Assembly (NCBI GenBank): GCA_032433595.1
Contig: JASWJB010000003.1
Coordinates: 248,001 to 312,000 of the forward strand
Length of the DNA: 64,000 nt
Reading direction: 5' to 3'
Origin: Conoideocrella luteorostrata
Lineage: Eukaryota; Ascomycota; Sordariomycetes; Hypocreales; Clavicipitaceae
The notes below the pieces were generated by a model. It was not told the origin of the DNA. It did not search any database and saw only the letters and a list, made by a program, of their open reading frames with translations. Below, piece after piece: positions 24,839 to 36,393 of the stretch; position 1 is the first letter of the stretch, and the number at the start of each line of letters is the position of its first letter. The position numbers and the translations under genes are program-made.

Positions 24839-27833
24839 TTATTCCATGTATTTCAAATGAAAAGGTTGTGTCTTAACAATATTCCAGTCTTCAACCTTGT
24901 TTGGATCCCCAAAAACTCTCAGAGCAAAGATAGCCACTTCGTAATAACCAGCTGGGGCATAGCTGCCCGACTGTAGCTGCCCATCCCACCACCATGTATT
25001 GATTCCTCGTAGCATATATGTCTGAGGGAAGCCGGGCGGTTTGCCTATAGTTTTTACGCCCATAACTTCTTTAATAAGCTCTTTAGGGTGGTTTTCACCT
25101 AAAGGAACAACTTCGGCAGTGAGATTGGCAGTACCGAGAGAGAGCTTAACCCATATTCTGAAGTCTATTGGGCTGTTTTGAAAGTCACCTTGTGCGGGGA
25201 GCGTAACAGTAGAGTTTGCAGCTGGCGCGTCATACTGTTTGCCGTCTGGAGAGAAAATAACTAAAGCGTTCCCGGGGGCCAAAACCGGCGCGTCGTGAAG
25301 CGAGCCTGCAAGACCTTGATATGGCAGAGAAAATGACGAGGAGTCACTGCCGTTGACAGTAATGTAGCCACCCCAGAGTGGCAGGCGCTTCTGGTTAATC
25401 TGGTGATCTGCATGAAGGTTAGGCTTGACGCTGACAATATACCGGTGGCCGGGGTCGATGGTGAAGCTCTTAACATTTTCTCCTTTGTGTTGAAAGCTTA
25501 GGACGGCGCGGAGGGGAACGGGCTCGTTGACAAAGGGCATAGGGGTCTTCATGTCTTCAGCAAACGTGTATGTACTCATCGCTGGCACATTCCCCAGCGT
25601 GTATCTGACCGGTGTCTTGCCCTTGTTGATGATGGAAAAATCCATACTTTCCGTGAAGTGATCGCTATCGTTAAACGAAAGGCTAGAAGGGTATAAGAAA
25701 GTAGTGGCATAGGCTGCATCCCATGCTTGAACCAAGCCGCCACCCTGTTGAGCTGGTGGTGCCAATTTGTTATACCAAACTGTGCCGTTGTTGAAAATTT
25801 GTGGCTTGGCCGTGGCTGAGAGCAGATCTATGATAAAATTAGGTTCGAGAGCCTTTATTCCCCGTACCTCATAGACCAAAGCAATGATAGCCGATAACAT
25901 GGGACAAGCCATTGAAGTTCCAGAGAAGATGGCGTAGCCCCCCTTTTTCATTGGATAGGTCGATAAAATGTTGCCTCCTGGAGCACCAAGCTGGGGCTTA
26001 AATTTCATGTCAAAGGTAGGGCCCCAAGAGCTGGATGGATCAACAGCTCCGCCATTCCAACGATTGACTTTATCGATCATTTTAGCCCCAGGCTTCTCCC
26101 ATGGGCTTGGGACAGCTATTTCAAACTTCATCCCGTTCTTCATGTTTTTCATCCATTTCTTCCCAACCGAGTGTGGTACCATTCCCACGCCATCGAGGTA
26201 GTGGGCATCATTTCCTAAACTGAAAGGAACAGTTTTTTCTTTGTCGTTATAAATTATCATGTGTTTTGCCCCTTTAGCGGCAATGTTCTTTGCTTTTTCA
26301 CCATATGTGCATCGTCCACGGCGTACTAGCACAATATACTTGCTGAGATCCCTAGTGTTTTCCGGGAGCGGTTTGCAAGCGTCTTTGGGAAGAACTTTTG
26401 AGTCTAGGCTGACAGCGTAAAGAGGCTTTGAAACCCCCCAAACCGCAGGTTCCCAAGTTGAGAGTTCGAAGTTCTGTCCACAGCAACGACGATTAGCCGT
26501 AGATGTAGCAATGATATTCACCATCGGCGTCACAGTGCTCATAAAATTCGCAACAGAAATAACGCCCATACCAGTAGATGGGGCGCCAGCGTGAAATTGA
26601 CCTTCATTGCCCGAATTTCCCACAGAAATTACACATGGAACGCCAGCCTTAGTTATACGATCTAGAACAACAGCTCTGGGATCACTCTCCCAACTACTAG
26701 GGCCACCGAGAGAACCGCTAATGACATTAGCTCCGTCTTCATAAGCCTGATTAAAAGCTTTCATCATAGCATCCTACAGCAAGTCAGCACTGTCAGAAGT
26801 TCTATATCTGTTTAGTAACAAGGTCCTTACATTTGAGGTAGATCCCTTGCAGCCGAATACCTTGTAAGCTCCCAATGAAACGTCTGGGGCAGCGCCGGTA
26901 AAACCTAGATTATTCTTCTGGGCAGCTATAATACCCGCGACTATGTCGGGAGTTAGTATCAGTGGGAATCAAAGATATGGAAGAAGAGGCTTGCCATGTG
27001 TTCCGTGACCTTGACAGTCCATCGGGTCTTGATCTGGGATAGGATCATTCCCTCCTGTGAATTCATCACCAACGAAATCGGCGCCAAATGAAACAAGACA
27101 ATCCTTCCCGTTTTTCTTCCCAAAGCAGCCCCCAAGAGCCGGATGCTTATAGTCAATGCCAGTGTCAACAACAGCAATTTTGACCCCTTTTCCCGTGATG
27201 CCCTTAGCTCGGAGTTTATCAACTTGAGTCATAACGTGTGGTGGATATGGCTTATCACGGCAACATGGGGTGTAACCCCACCAACGTGAAAATAGAGTGC
27301 TTCTAGAACTAATAGTGCTGTTACTCTCAAGAGTTATGTTAGTCCCAAGACTCATGTTAGTCCCAAGAGTTCTGTTACTTTTGAAAGTCATGTTACTCCC
27401 AAGGGCCGGAACGGCTTGAAAATTCGCCTCCGGTTGACTGAAGATCTCAAGCGGCCAGTAAGTTTCGATGAATGGCATTGCAGCAATTTCTTTTGCTTGT
27501 TCCTCAGCGCGAGTGACATTGCACAGTGGTGTTGAAGTCCTAGTGTCTGTAATATCACAAAACCGCGCTGAGGCGCCTTTAAAAAGCTTGTAGTCGTAAG
27601 GTATACGAACAACGGCTTCCTTGGCATTCAAGGCGTCATAAAGTAGAGATAATTTCTGAGTATAAGCATTAGCCTAGAATCAGTTTTGATTTACGTTAGT
27701 CGGATAAGAAAATGCATATACTTACATGTCCATTTTTCACTTCGAAAATAAAACCTGCAGGAACCGTGCGGGCGACAGCAAGAGCTTCAGAAACCGCCAC
27801 AAGAAGTGGTAAAATGGCTAATAAGCGTACCAT
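24839..27833 (-). CDS. Secreted subtilisin-like serine protease (S8) with PA insert and C-terminal domain
   Basis: Four exons (27726-27833, 26995-27673, 26831-26940, 24839-26773) encode about 943 residues. A signal peptide ([19 protein letters not shown]) opens the protein. The catalytic triad is visible: Asp in [12 protein letters not shown] (about 206), His in GHGTHVAG (about 259) and Ser in SGTSMACP (about 586), with the oxyanion Asn in SVGNSGN (about 352). A protease-associated (PA) insert spans about residues 416-516, and a long beta-rich tail of about 340 residues follows the catalytic domain, as in large Pr1C-like or minor extracellular protease types of fungi. Intron 2 has a GC donor. 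The pro-region carries a cluster of N-glycosylation sequons near residues 130-155. The predicted role is extracellular degradation of host or substrate protein. Size, order of domains and triad make the family call firm. Confidence 0.92.
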
Positions 27834-30300
27834 AGTTTTATGCTACGTCAAGCTGACCAGCAAAGCTGCGACGTTGAAAGTTCAAGTTGAGGACAATAGT
27901 GAAGGCTGTGAGCTTATAAGATAACGGGCTACCAAAGAGATTTATATGCAGATTATCTGACTTTGTGTACGAACCTCTAAAATTTGCCTCGGCTAGGAAT
28001 CAGTTATTACATCAAGCATATACCATGCAAATGTATCGCCTGCGCTAATGCGAAATAATTGCTGCACGCTATGTAGTATAGAAAAGGCCACTATGATGCC
28101 ACAGTCGTCTGAGACCCAATTCAATTTGTTTTAAATGCCAAAAATACGCGTCAACGCCAAGACGTTACAGTAGCTCTATTCCTTCTTGGTTCTCAGTGTG
28201 ACGGCAGTAGTCCGTCGTAGGTGGAGTTTTCCGTTAGCAGTTCCTATTTACCGGGTGTATTTGCTCATAGCGCACACCGCCTTCAAGCGAACATTATGTA
28301 CAATAACTACTTATAGAATTGGTATGCATTGAAACTGTAGCAGAACCTCCAAATAGCCTAAAAGAATTTTGCTTAGTTCTTTGCATAATAATTAAAGTGA
28401 TGTTCATATATTTTAGAGGTGCTAATCTGCTTGATCGGTAAATCTGATACAAGATGCCATACAACAATAGGAAATTCAAAGCTACTCAAGACAAGATGAA
28501 ATTATTGAAAGAAAAATTCCATGTCCGGGACTTCTAATCTCTTGACCTTGTCCTATTATTAAAGAACACACTCTTAGAATGGTAGATTAAGTTTACCTTG
28601 GCAGTGGGGTGTGGTGGACAGGGGCCGGGACGATCCGGATCCTCCCGTGAACAGACTATCCATCCGAGTCTCCTGGCAGGGGCCATAAGCTTAAATACGC
28701 CGACATAAGGCCGACATCAGCTAATATATACGATATCCAGCGTAGTAATTCTGGAACTAAGTGGAGGGATTAGCAATAGCACTAAAGCTGGCACTGTCCC
28801 ATTATTGCTGTACTTGCTTTGTCAGATCAAACAGACCACACCAAACAATAAGGCTAAGAGAGGTCTATGAGGGTATTCATGGCCAGTAATTGGTTCAAAT
28901 CTCGCTCAGGATCGAGCGGGGCAATTCAGACGTCAAAAATAACTGTTAAAATTACTGGATAGTTTGGCTTCATAACGAACATGTGGGGTCCAATTAATTA
29001 TAGTATTCTCGTATACAATAAGATTAACTACTTAATCTGCCCAGTCCAAGGTTACCATATGTGAGCACCCTGCAATAAAGCAATTCAAACATATCAGGCA
29101 CAGGAATAAGGCTCTGAAAAAGACATAATTCAAGTGTGAAAGGGAGACTTATTTATTCACATAGACAGTCGGACTAGCCCCCTCTGATAGTTAATTTACT
29201 TAACTTGACCAAATTGGTCAAGTCCAAATCTCACATGAGAGCAATTGCGTCAGCAAAGAGTCCCTTTTTCGCCCACAAAACATCTACACTCGAGCCGTGT
29301 TGTGGTATAATTTGGTAGTTAACCTGTCGTGACGGCGACTGTGGAGAGAATTGTCAGCAGTGCGCCCAGGCTTTATCATCGAAAATGGTTAAAATTTCAG
29401 CCTCTCCGCACGATTGTCTAATGTCGTATTACTACTCTGCCTGTATGCATCTCGAAGGTGCGCCAATCACAAGAATCGAGTTTGAGGAAGGACCAGGCTC
29501 AATTATTTAGGTCGTGTTTCTACGAATTATTATAACCCGTGAGTGAGAGCGTTGCTACTTGTGGATTCCTGGCCAAACGAAGCAATTCCAGGTGCTGCTG
29601 CGCTTCCGACCGCCAGCAAAGTCTGTAGGGTTCATACGATTCAGTTAGGGATTGTGGAGCCAACCTTGGATTCAGGCATGCGGATTTGCAGGTATTGCAT
29701 CTTGGCAACGGTGAGCTGAAAAAGAGTAAAAAATGTATAGTCGCCCCTCCGGCCAACCTGACAAGACATATAGTTAAGAACGAGAAAAACATCTTCTTTG
29801 GACTTGAACCGTTTTCTGCTCAATGTAATCCCGACACCCAATTTAACATGCAGTTCGTCTATTTCCGAATCACCTACCCGGTAGTCACATGTCTACTGCT
29901 CTCTGTGCATAAATTCTCCGCAGATAGGACAGAGCTGATTCGCGTTGTTTAGGCGAAAACAAATGAAATGCATTTCAGGGCGGCTCTTGGCTTTTACATA
30001 TTGCTTGACATATCGTCGAGTTGTAGTGATGTGACCAAGCAGACAAGCAATTGAATGACTGATCCTGAGCCCTCAAAGACGCAATACATGTTGGTAGGGC
30101 GCCACTGCCGGAATCGATTACCTGCACCGAACCCCGCACCAAGCCCCACACTTACAGCACAGATCAAGATCAATTGCCGCACCGACGAGTGTGTGTACCT
30201 CGGATACGAATCTACATAACGTCGAGCTCTGGACTCGAGCTTCCCCCATGTTCCAACAAGGCGATTTCGCAATTACTTGTCCTTGTTACGAACTCCCAAC
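27834..30300. other. 2.5-kb intergenic region with repeat copy C
   Basis: No supported gene. It holds the promoter side of the subtilase, repeat copy C and, near its right end, the promoter of the paraoxonase-like gene. Overlapping short frames on both strands near 29.6-29.95 kb are unassigned. Confidence 0.5.
29119..29276 (+). repeat. Dispersed ~158-bp repeat, copy C
   Basis: It runs from AGACATAATTCAAGTG to CGCCCAC. It carries the perfect palindrome CTTGACCAAATTGGTCAAG at 29204-29222, followed by TCCAAATCTCACATGAGA. It is the least gene-associated of the three copies. Confidence 0.8.
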
Positions 30301-31699
30301 ATGGCTGGTTTCTCATCAAGCGCGGCCATCATTCTTGCTGCTGTCCTCGCCGTCTTCATTTATACAGCCGAGCTATCTCGAGCTCCATTCGTTCTCGGCG
30401 TCGGACGACAAAAAGCGAGCACCCCCGTTTCGAACCCCAATGACTTCCATACGATTGCCGACACTGTCCATTGCGAAGATATTCATTACCATGAGCCAAG
30501 CAACCTTCTATTTACAGCCTGCGAGGGCACTGAAAGCACGAGGTACGGATGGTTTCCAGGGCTGGGCCATTTGGACGATCCCACCGTCGCTTTAAAGGCC
30601 CAAGGCGTTCTCGAAGTCATTGACCCTCGTGTGAGTACCTCTCCAAATGCACGCGTGCTTACGATGCCGTCCTCTTCGGCAACACTGAAAGCCAAACCTG
30701 TCGCTAACAAGTAGTTTGATCCAGACAATGAAGGCAAAGAGACTCGAATTCACCAACTTCAATGGCCCCTTTGTCACGCACGGTATTGACGTCATTGACG
30801 ACCCCGAGAAGCCCATAGGCGAGGCCGTCTACATATTCGCCGTCAACCACGTTCCTAGCGCCGCGTACAGCACAGATAAAACTACGAAGGAGCCCAAAGC
30901 TCGATCCATTATTGAGGTCTTCCACCACGTTGTTGGAAGCCACACAGTTGACCACATTCGCTCTGTGTGGGACCCGCTCATCACCACACCAAATGACATT
31001 GTCGCCGTGTCGCCTACTTCCTTCTTTGTCACCAACGATCATTATTACCGAGAAGGCTTTCTTCGGACCATTGAAACTGTCTTTTTCGGCGCCAAATGGA
31101 CCAACATTATCCATGTTGAGTTCACTGAATTGACAGACGGGTCCTTCCGCGACGATGACCACGGGGTTAAAGCTTCGGTTGCGATGGACGGTCTCCATAA
31201 CGGCAATGGCTTGGGCCATGGGCGCACAGCAACGGAGATCTTGATTGTTAGCTGTGCAAGCGGCAGGGTTCACATTGGTGAAATCTTGCCCGCAAAGGAT
31301 GGCAAGGGCCCACCGACCATTGCTGCAAAGGAGTCGGTGATATTCGAGTCTATTTTGGACAACCCTAGCTGGTTCCGTGATCCGTACGCGCAAAAGGGTT
31401 ATGATGCGAGCGGCGTCGTCAGCGCGAGCTTGTCTAGAGGCATAGACTTGGGCAAGAACTCGCAAAACCCACAAGGAGATGACGGCGTAATTGTATGGAT
31501 GGCCACCCCTACAGGTCGGAAAACGGCGCAGTGGGAGACGAAACTGCTATTCGAGGACGATTCAACGAGAATCCGGACGGCTAGCGCAGCTGTACTGGTG
31601 GCCATTGATCCTGCCCAAGAACAGGGCAAGCGTAAGGCCTGGTTGTTTGTGACAGGTTTCATGTCAAAGAGCGTTGTAGCCGTCAAAGTGGACTTGTAA
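30301..31699 (+). CDS. Paraoxonase/arylesterase-like beta-propeller protein
   Basis: Two exons (30301-30630, 30725-31699), with a 94-nt intron, encode about 434 residues. The acceptor at 30724 was chosen because it joins IDPR to TMKAKRLEFTNFNGPF in phase. The N-terminus (MAGFSSSAAIILAAVLAVFIYTAEL) is a membrane anchor or signal peptide, as in PON proteins. Family marks are CEDIHYHEPSNLLFTACEG, FVTHGIDV, HTVDHIRSVWDP, PNDIVAVSPTSFFVTNDHYYREG and SASLSRGIDLG, which fit the six-bladed propeller with calcium-liganding Asn/Asp/His. Lactonase or arylesterase activity is possible but substrates vary widely in fungi. The upstream flank is short and no neighbour suggests a pathway. Confidence 0.85.
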
Positions 31700-31862
31700 C
31701 GTGCGAACTGAGCAAGCTCGAAAATTTAATGAAGGCAAGTTAGGAGAACGAGTAGTGTGACACGTTGCTTTCTTCTATAATGCTAGTATTGTAACATGTC
31801 GTGTATCATTACTCTATCTAGAAGATGAAATCTATGTCCCGTGTCAGTTTATATCCTGCTGA

Positions 31863-32732
31863 TCAAGCAGCTGTTCCTGTAACCGTGTAGCTGACCCGGC
31901 TAATACCCTTTGACCGAGATATCTTTTTCACAACCGTTTCACCGCATAAATCCGTACTGTCAACGTGAGTTCCTCCACAGGGATATACCTCAGCCCCGAC
32001 GATCCGAACGACTCGGAACTTGTCCTCACCAGCGGGTAACAAGCGGCGATCTGGAATGAGGCGTTCTAGGCCCTCACGACGAAAGTCGTCCTCGGTCCAG
32101 AACTCAATCTCTACCGGCATTGATTTGTTGACATACGCATTCACTTGTGCCTGAATTGGCTCCTTCCATTTTCCTTCTATGCTCCCCTGAAACTCGCAAG
32201 CCGCGCTGTCGGGGAAATGTGACGCTTTCAGCTCATCGAAGCCGGGAACTTCAGTTTCCAGCAAGCTTCGAACGGCCGAGCCCAGTACATGGCCAGCGGT
32301 ATGCAGACGCGAATACAGAAGCCGTTTTTCTTGATCCAGAGTCTGCTCCACTTCATCTCCGGACTGTACTAGCGATGCGTGATTGCTACTGGCAAAAGAT
32401 CCGAAATGAAGCACCTGGCCCTGATGTACGGCATCCATCCTCACAGCCTCAACCCGGAACAAGACAGAATCACCCGCCAAAGGGTCCGATGCACCTGTTC
32501 CACTGGCTTGCCATTTCATGTACCCTTCGTCGGATGGCTGGCCACCCCCTTGCGGATGAAATAAAGTCTCATTTGTTACGATGACATGGTTGCCATCTCC
32601 GCCTTGCTTGAACAGCAAGCGATTGGCGTCTTCGAGACTGTGAAACGGTCGGATGGAATGCACCTCCGTGGTAAGCTTGGAAAGCTTCGCGTCATACTGA
32701 AACTTGAGCTGAGTCTGCTGTGGTGATGTCAT
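31863..32732 (-). CDS. AlaX-type alanyl-tRNA editing protein
   Basis: This single exon encodes about 289 residues from the ATG at 32732 (MTSPQQTQLKFQYDA). The frame is open for 70 more codons upstream, so a longer form is possible. It resembles the free-standing editing domain of alanyl-tRNA synthetase: TLFHPQGGGQPSDEG in the N-terminal part, the zinc motif HTAGH (within RLHTAGHVLG) and CGGTH (within YPCGGTHVDST). The HxxxH and CxxxH pairs are the signature of AlaX and ThrRS/AlaRS second additional domains. It should hydrolyse Ser or Gly mischarged on tRNA-Ala in the cytosol, and perhaps in mitochondria if the longer form is made. Confidence 0.9.
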   Translation of the reverse strand: MTSPQQTQLKFQYDAKLSKLTTEVHSIRPFHSLEDANRLLFKQGGDGNHVIVTNETLFHPQGGGQPSDEGYMKWQASGTGASDPLAGDSVLFRVEAVRMDAVHQGQVLHFGSFASSNHASLVQSGDEVEQTLDQEKRLLYSRLHTAGHVLGSAVRSLLETEVPGFDELKASHFPDSAACEFQGSIEGKWKEPIQAQVNAYVNKSMPVEIEFWTEDDFRREGLERLIPDRRLLPAGEDKFRVVRIVGAEVYPCGGTHVDSTDLCGETVVKKISRSKGISRVSYTVTGTAA

Positions 32733-33880
32733 TGGAGCGATACAAGAGTGATTTTGCGCGAAAAACAACGAAGATGTGAAAAATCCGAAGAAATACGGTT
32801 CAAGTCCATTGCTCCGTATTCTTCCCTGACCCCAAATTATGTGGGGCGTGGGATGAGTTTCACGCCCTTGCTCTGATCGGATGACATGTTGGAAGGTTCT
32901 TGAAGCTTCGACATCGCAAGTGCTTGAAAATGAAGCAGACACAGCGCGTCGAATTCACTTTGGCTCCCAAGAGAAGGATTGCCCAGGGACTTATTGAAAG
33001 CACAAGAACAGGAGAGGGCGTGGGTGTGGTTGAGGCGGACGAATGGAGGCGGCAATTTTTTTTTTTTTTGGGAGGCAAGACACCATCCGACGCTGCGCAT
33101 CCACGAATAATGGCTTTGTGCGCGTTCGCGGAATATAGAAGTGGCGCGACTAGCCTTTCCTCGCCTAGAGCACGCGTTAGCTATTCTTCCACCAGGAGCA
33201 CCTGGCGTAGAAACACAACACCTTCCTTCTGGAACCGCCCCCGGCCTTCCCCCCGAGCGTGCGGCAACACATTTGGCGAGGGCTGCAAATGCATGTGGTC
33301 AGGCATGGCTATTCAATTGGCCAATTGCGCTGACCAACGCAGACAACATGTTTGGTACTTTCGGACTAGCATCTGCAAGCTAGGGTAGAACGGACACCGA
33401 CCAAAGCCGCAAAAATGTATCCGTTCATTGAACCCTGTTCGCAGACTCTGGCTTGGCTTGGCGCCTTAGGAACTTGTTGCAGCATGAAAAAGATATGTTG
33501 CCGCGGGAGTGTCGCGGGTCTGATCCATCCATCTACCCACCGGTTCATCTAAGCGTAGGTGACGGGGAGGAAAGAGATGAGATGAGACATACCCGTTGCG
33601 TTACTACCCTCGTGGCCGCGGCATATCAAGTAATTGGTGCTATTCGGCCCCGAAATATGGCCCGTTACACGTGGGCTATCGCTTGACTGCACAAATCCCC
33701 GAATACAGCCCTGAAGAAGCGGAGAGGGCTGCCCCGCGTTGATGGTCGTTGTTTTCGCCTTTGCACTTGGCACGGTTGGTTCCCTGCAAAAAATGATGCA
33801 TTCTATATTAAGGCGCTCTTGCCCGTGTGTAGTATAACGCTGTCTTTCATCGTCATTCACACGACAGAAGGTACTTCACA
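32733..33880. other. Intergenic, shared upstream region
   Basis: This is the divergent promoter space between the AlaX gene (minus) and the phospholipase C gene (plus). A poly-T run lies near 33058. A TATATTA element at 33804-33810 sits about 75 nt upstream of the phospholipase ATG. I see no gene. Confidence 0.5.
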
Positions 33881-35910
33881 ATGGCTGGGCTACGATTCGC
33901 CAGCCTCAGTCAGGCCGTGCTGCTTTGCAGCCAGCTAGTTGGCAATGCCAATGCAGGCAGTCTAGCTGACATTGACCACGTCGTCCTGTTCATGCAAGGT
34001 GAATCAGCTTCTCTCTACTTACGAGATCCAATAACGGCTGCTCATCATTCGCATTAGAGAATCGCGCCTTCGACCATTACTTTGGTACCATGGCTGGTGT
34101 CCGAGGATTCAAGGATGCAAACCTGCAGATGAACAATGGCGTCCCGGTGTGGAAGCAGTTAACCACCAAGCAGCAGACGACCGAGACGGACTACGTGACA
34201 CCGTGGTATTTGAACTACCTCGGCGGAACTTGGCCCGAGGCTACGCAGTGCATGACTGCTGGAAGCAATGGGTGGTACCAAAACCACGCCGCCTGGAACT
34301 TTGGATCCAATGACCACTGGGCCATGAACAACACACCATGGAGTATCGGGTTCTACAAGAAAGATGATCTGCCTACTCATTGGGCTCTTGCGGAGAATTG
34401 GGTCGTTGGAGACATGTACCAGGTATGTATTCATGCCGCTTGCGCGGGCAGCACGCACACATGTGCAACACTATGCCATGTCAAGAAGCTCTAACCGCTC
34501 TGCCAACAATAGGAGTCTGTGGTGGCTTCCACCAACCCTAATCGTGTGGCCTGGGTCTCTGGATCCATCAATGTCCCTGGGTCTCCCCAGAGACCTGATC
34601 AGGGGGGGAACCCTTACATCGACAACAATGAAACACCCGGGTGTGAACAGGGTGGCATTAACTGCTTTCCACTCAAATGGAAAACGGCCGCCGAATACTA
34701 CGAAGATGCCGGCATTTCTTGGAACGTTTTCCAGGACGCCGATAACTACGACGACAACCCTTATGCCTGGTTCGACCAGTTCAGGAAGGCGACCAAAGGC
34801 TCTCCATTGTACGACCATGGCATGCAGGGAACATCGTTGGCCTCCTTCTACGAGCGTGCCGCTAATGGTACCTTGCCTGCCGTTTCGTACGTAGTCGGCC
34901 CCATGCAACTGTCGGAACATCCACCATATTCGCCAAACGACGGCGCATGGCTTCAGGATGCCATTACGCGCGCTGTCATCAACTCACCCAAATACAACAA
35001 GACCGCTCTGATGATCTCGTACGATGAGACCGGCGGCTGGTTTGACCACGTTGATCCTTATCGCTCGCCTGATGGGACGCCAGGCGAGTGGCTAGATGAT
35101 CCTTGGGGCCAAGTCGGACACACCTTTGCTGGCCCCGGCTTTCGACTGCCATTTTACATCATCTCTCCGTGGACCCGCAACGGCGGCGTCTACACGGAAC
35201 ACTCTGATCACAATTCTCAGATCAAGTTTATCGAGAGATGGCAAGCTGCCAAGGGGAAGAATGTCGAGACGAGCGAGATGGTGCATTGGCGACGTGAGAA
35301 CATGGGTGATCTTGTTGGCGCGTTTGACTTTGAGAACCCCGACTACAGCGTGCCTGCTCTGCCGACGCCTCGCAAGCCCCATGTAAACTCCAAGGGCCAG
35401 TATGATGGATCGTCATACTGTCAATCGCGATTTTCTGCCACAAGACCACCGGTTCCGTACTCCGGTGCCGGTGTCATCAAGGATCTTACTACTGTGGTGG
35501 AGAAGGGATTCAAGGCCATACGAGGCCAACTCACGGAGGGTCGCTACCTTGTCCTGGAAACACAGGGATACTCGCTCACCAACGCGGGGTGCAAGGCTAC
35601 TACGCGCGCGACAGTCACTAAAAGCACCCCAAGCCATGAGAAGGCACCGCATCGCTGGGTTGCGCATGCTGCAAAGCTTGGGGGCAATGTCTTTTCGTTG
35701 CAGAGCGTCACTAACAAGAAGTATTTGTGTAAAGATGGGAGCCTCTGCGACGATGGAAAGAGCGCTGAGTGGTTTGCCGTTCGTTTCGTGCCCGGGAGGG
35801 GATATAGCTGGCAGCAGCAGGATGGGATGAAGTACCTGTCTGCTGAAGACGGGAGGCTCAACTTTGCTTCTGATGCTGCTTACTGGAAGATTTTCAGCGT
35901 CAGCTATTAA
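33881..35910 (+). CDS. Secreted phospholipase C, phosphoesterase family (non-haemolytic PLC type)
   Basis: Three exons (33881-33998, 34058-34422, 34513-35910), with introns of 59 and 90 nt, encode about 626 residues. A signal peptide (MAGLRFASLSQAVLLCSQLVGNANA) precedes [28 protein letters not shown], the strongly conserved opening of the bacterial/fungal phosphatidylcholine-PLC and acid phosphatase AcpA superfamily. Other family marks are WALAENWVVGDMYQESV, MISYDETGGWFDHVDP, GPGFRLPFYIISPW and EHSDHNSQIKFIERW, which supply metal and active-site residues. A C-terminal beta-rich part follows. It should cleave phospholipid head groups or phosphate esters outside the cell. It is immediately followed by the minus-strand unknown gene. 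Confidence 0.92.
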
Positions 35911-36393
35911 ATGCTGTAGGTGATCACAGGGAATTGCTGGGAGATAAATTTTGTCGGTGACAGACAGCATTCAGTGGACCATGTACATAGCGCTTACACA
36001 GTTTCAAATCGTACATGTTGCAAGTATGAAGAGACTGAGTTGGCTTTCGGAACCCTTTGTGGGCGAAAGTACCCTGGCATTGCACGATATCACTTCATTG
36101 GCGTCCTGGTCAAGGCAAATGGCGAGTGGAGGCTGCCTGTCGCATGGCTTGAATGATGGGCAATTTTTGAGCTCTTATCGAGGCTTCTCTTCAAAGATCA
36201 TGTCGCGAAGAGTTTGTCATGCCGCACCACTCTCAAACGGTGGTATATCAAAAGCTGAGATGAAAAAGAAAAGCGATGCATTGCCGCACTATGTATTGCC
36301 TCTGATATCCTGCGATGACTACACTTCAAATTACACAATTAGTAGTAACATAACCCGTTGACACCCCCCACCCCCGATGTAGATGATTACAGC
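35911..36393. other. Convergent intergenic spacer
   Basis: 3' flanks of the phospholipase C gene and of the minus-strand unknown gene. No gene recognised. Confidence 0.5.

Noticed and set aside
32733..32942. Upstream extension of the AlaX gene by 70 codons
   Set aside because: The extension has no family similarity and no clear targeting peptide; the internal ATG matches the usual protein start.
36055..36120. Possible fourth copy of the dispersed repeat (TTTGTGGGCGAAA and later CCTGGTCAAGG)
   Set aside because: Only the terminal 13-mer and a partial palindrome half match, with the wrong spacing.
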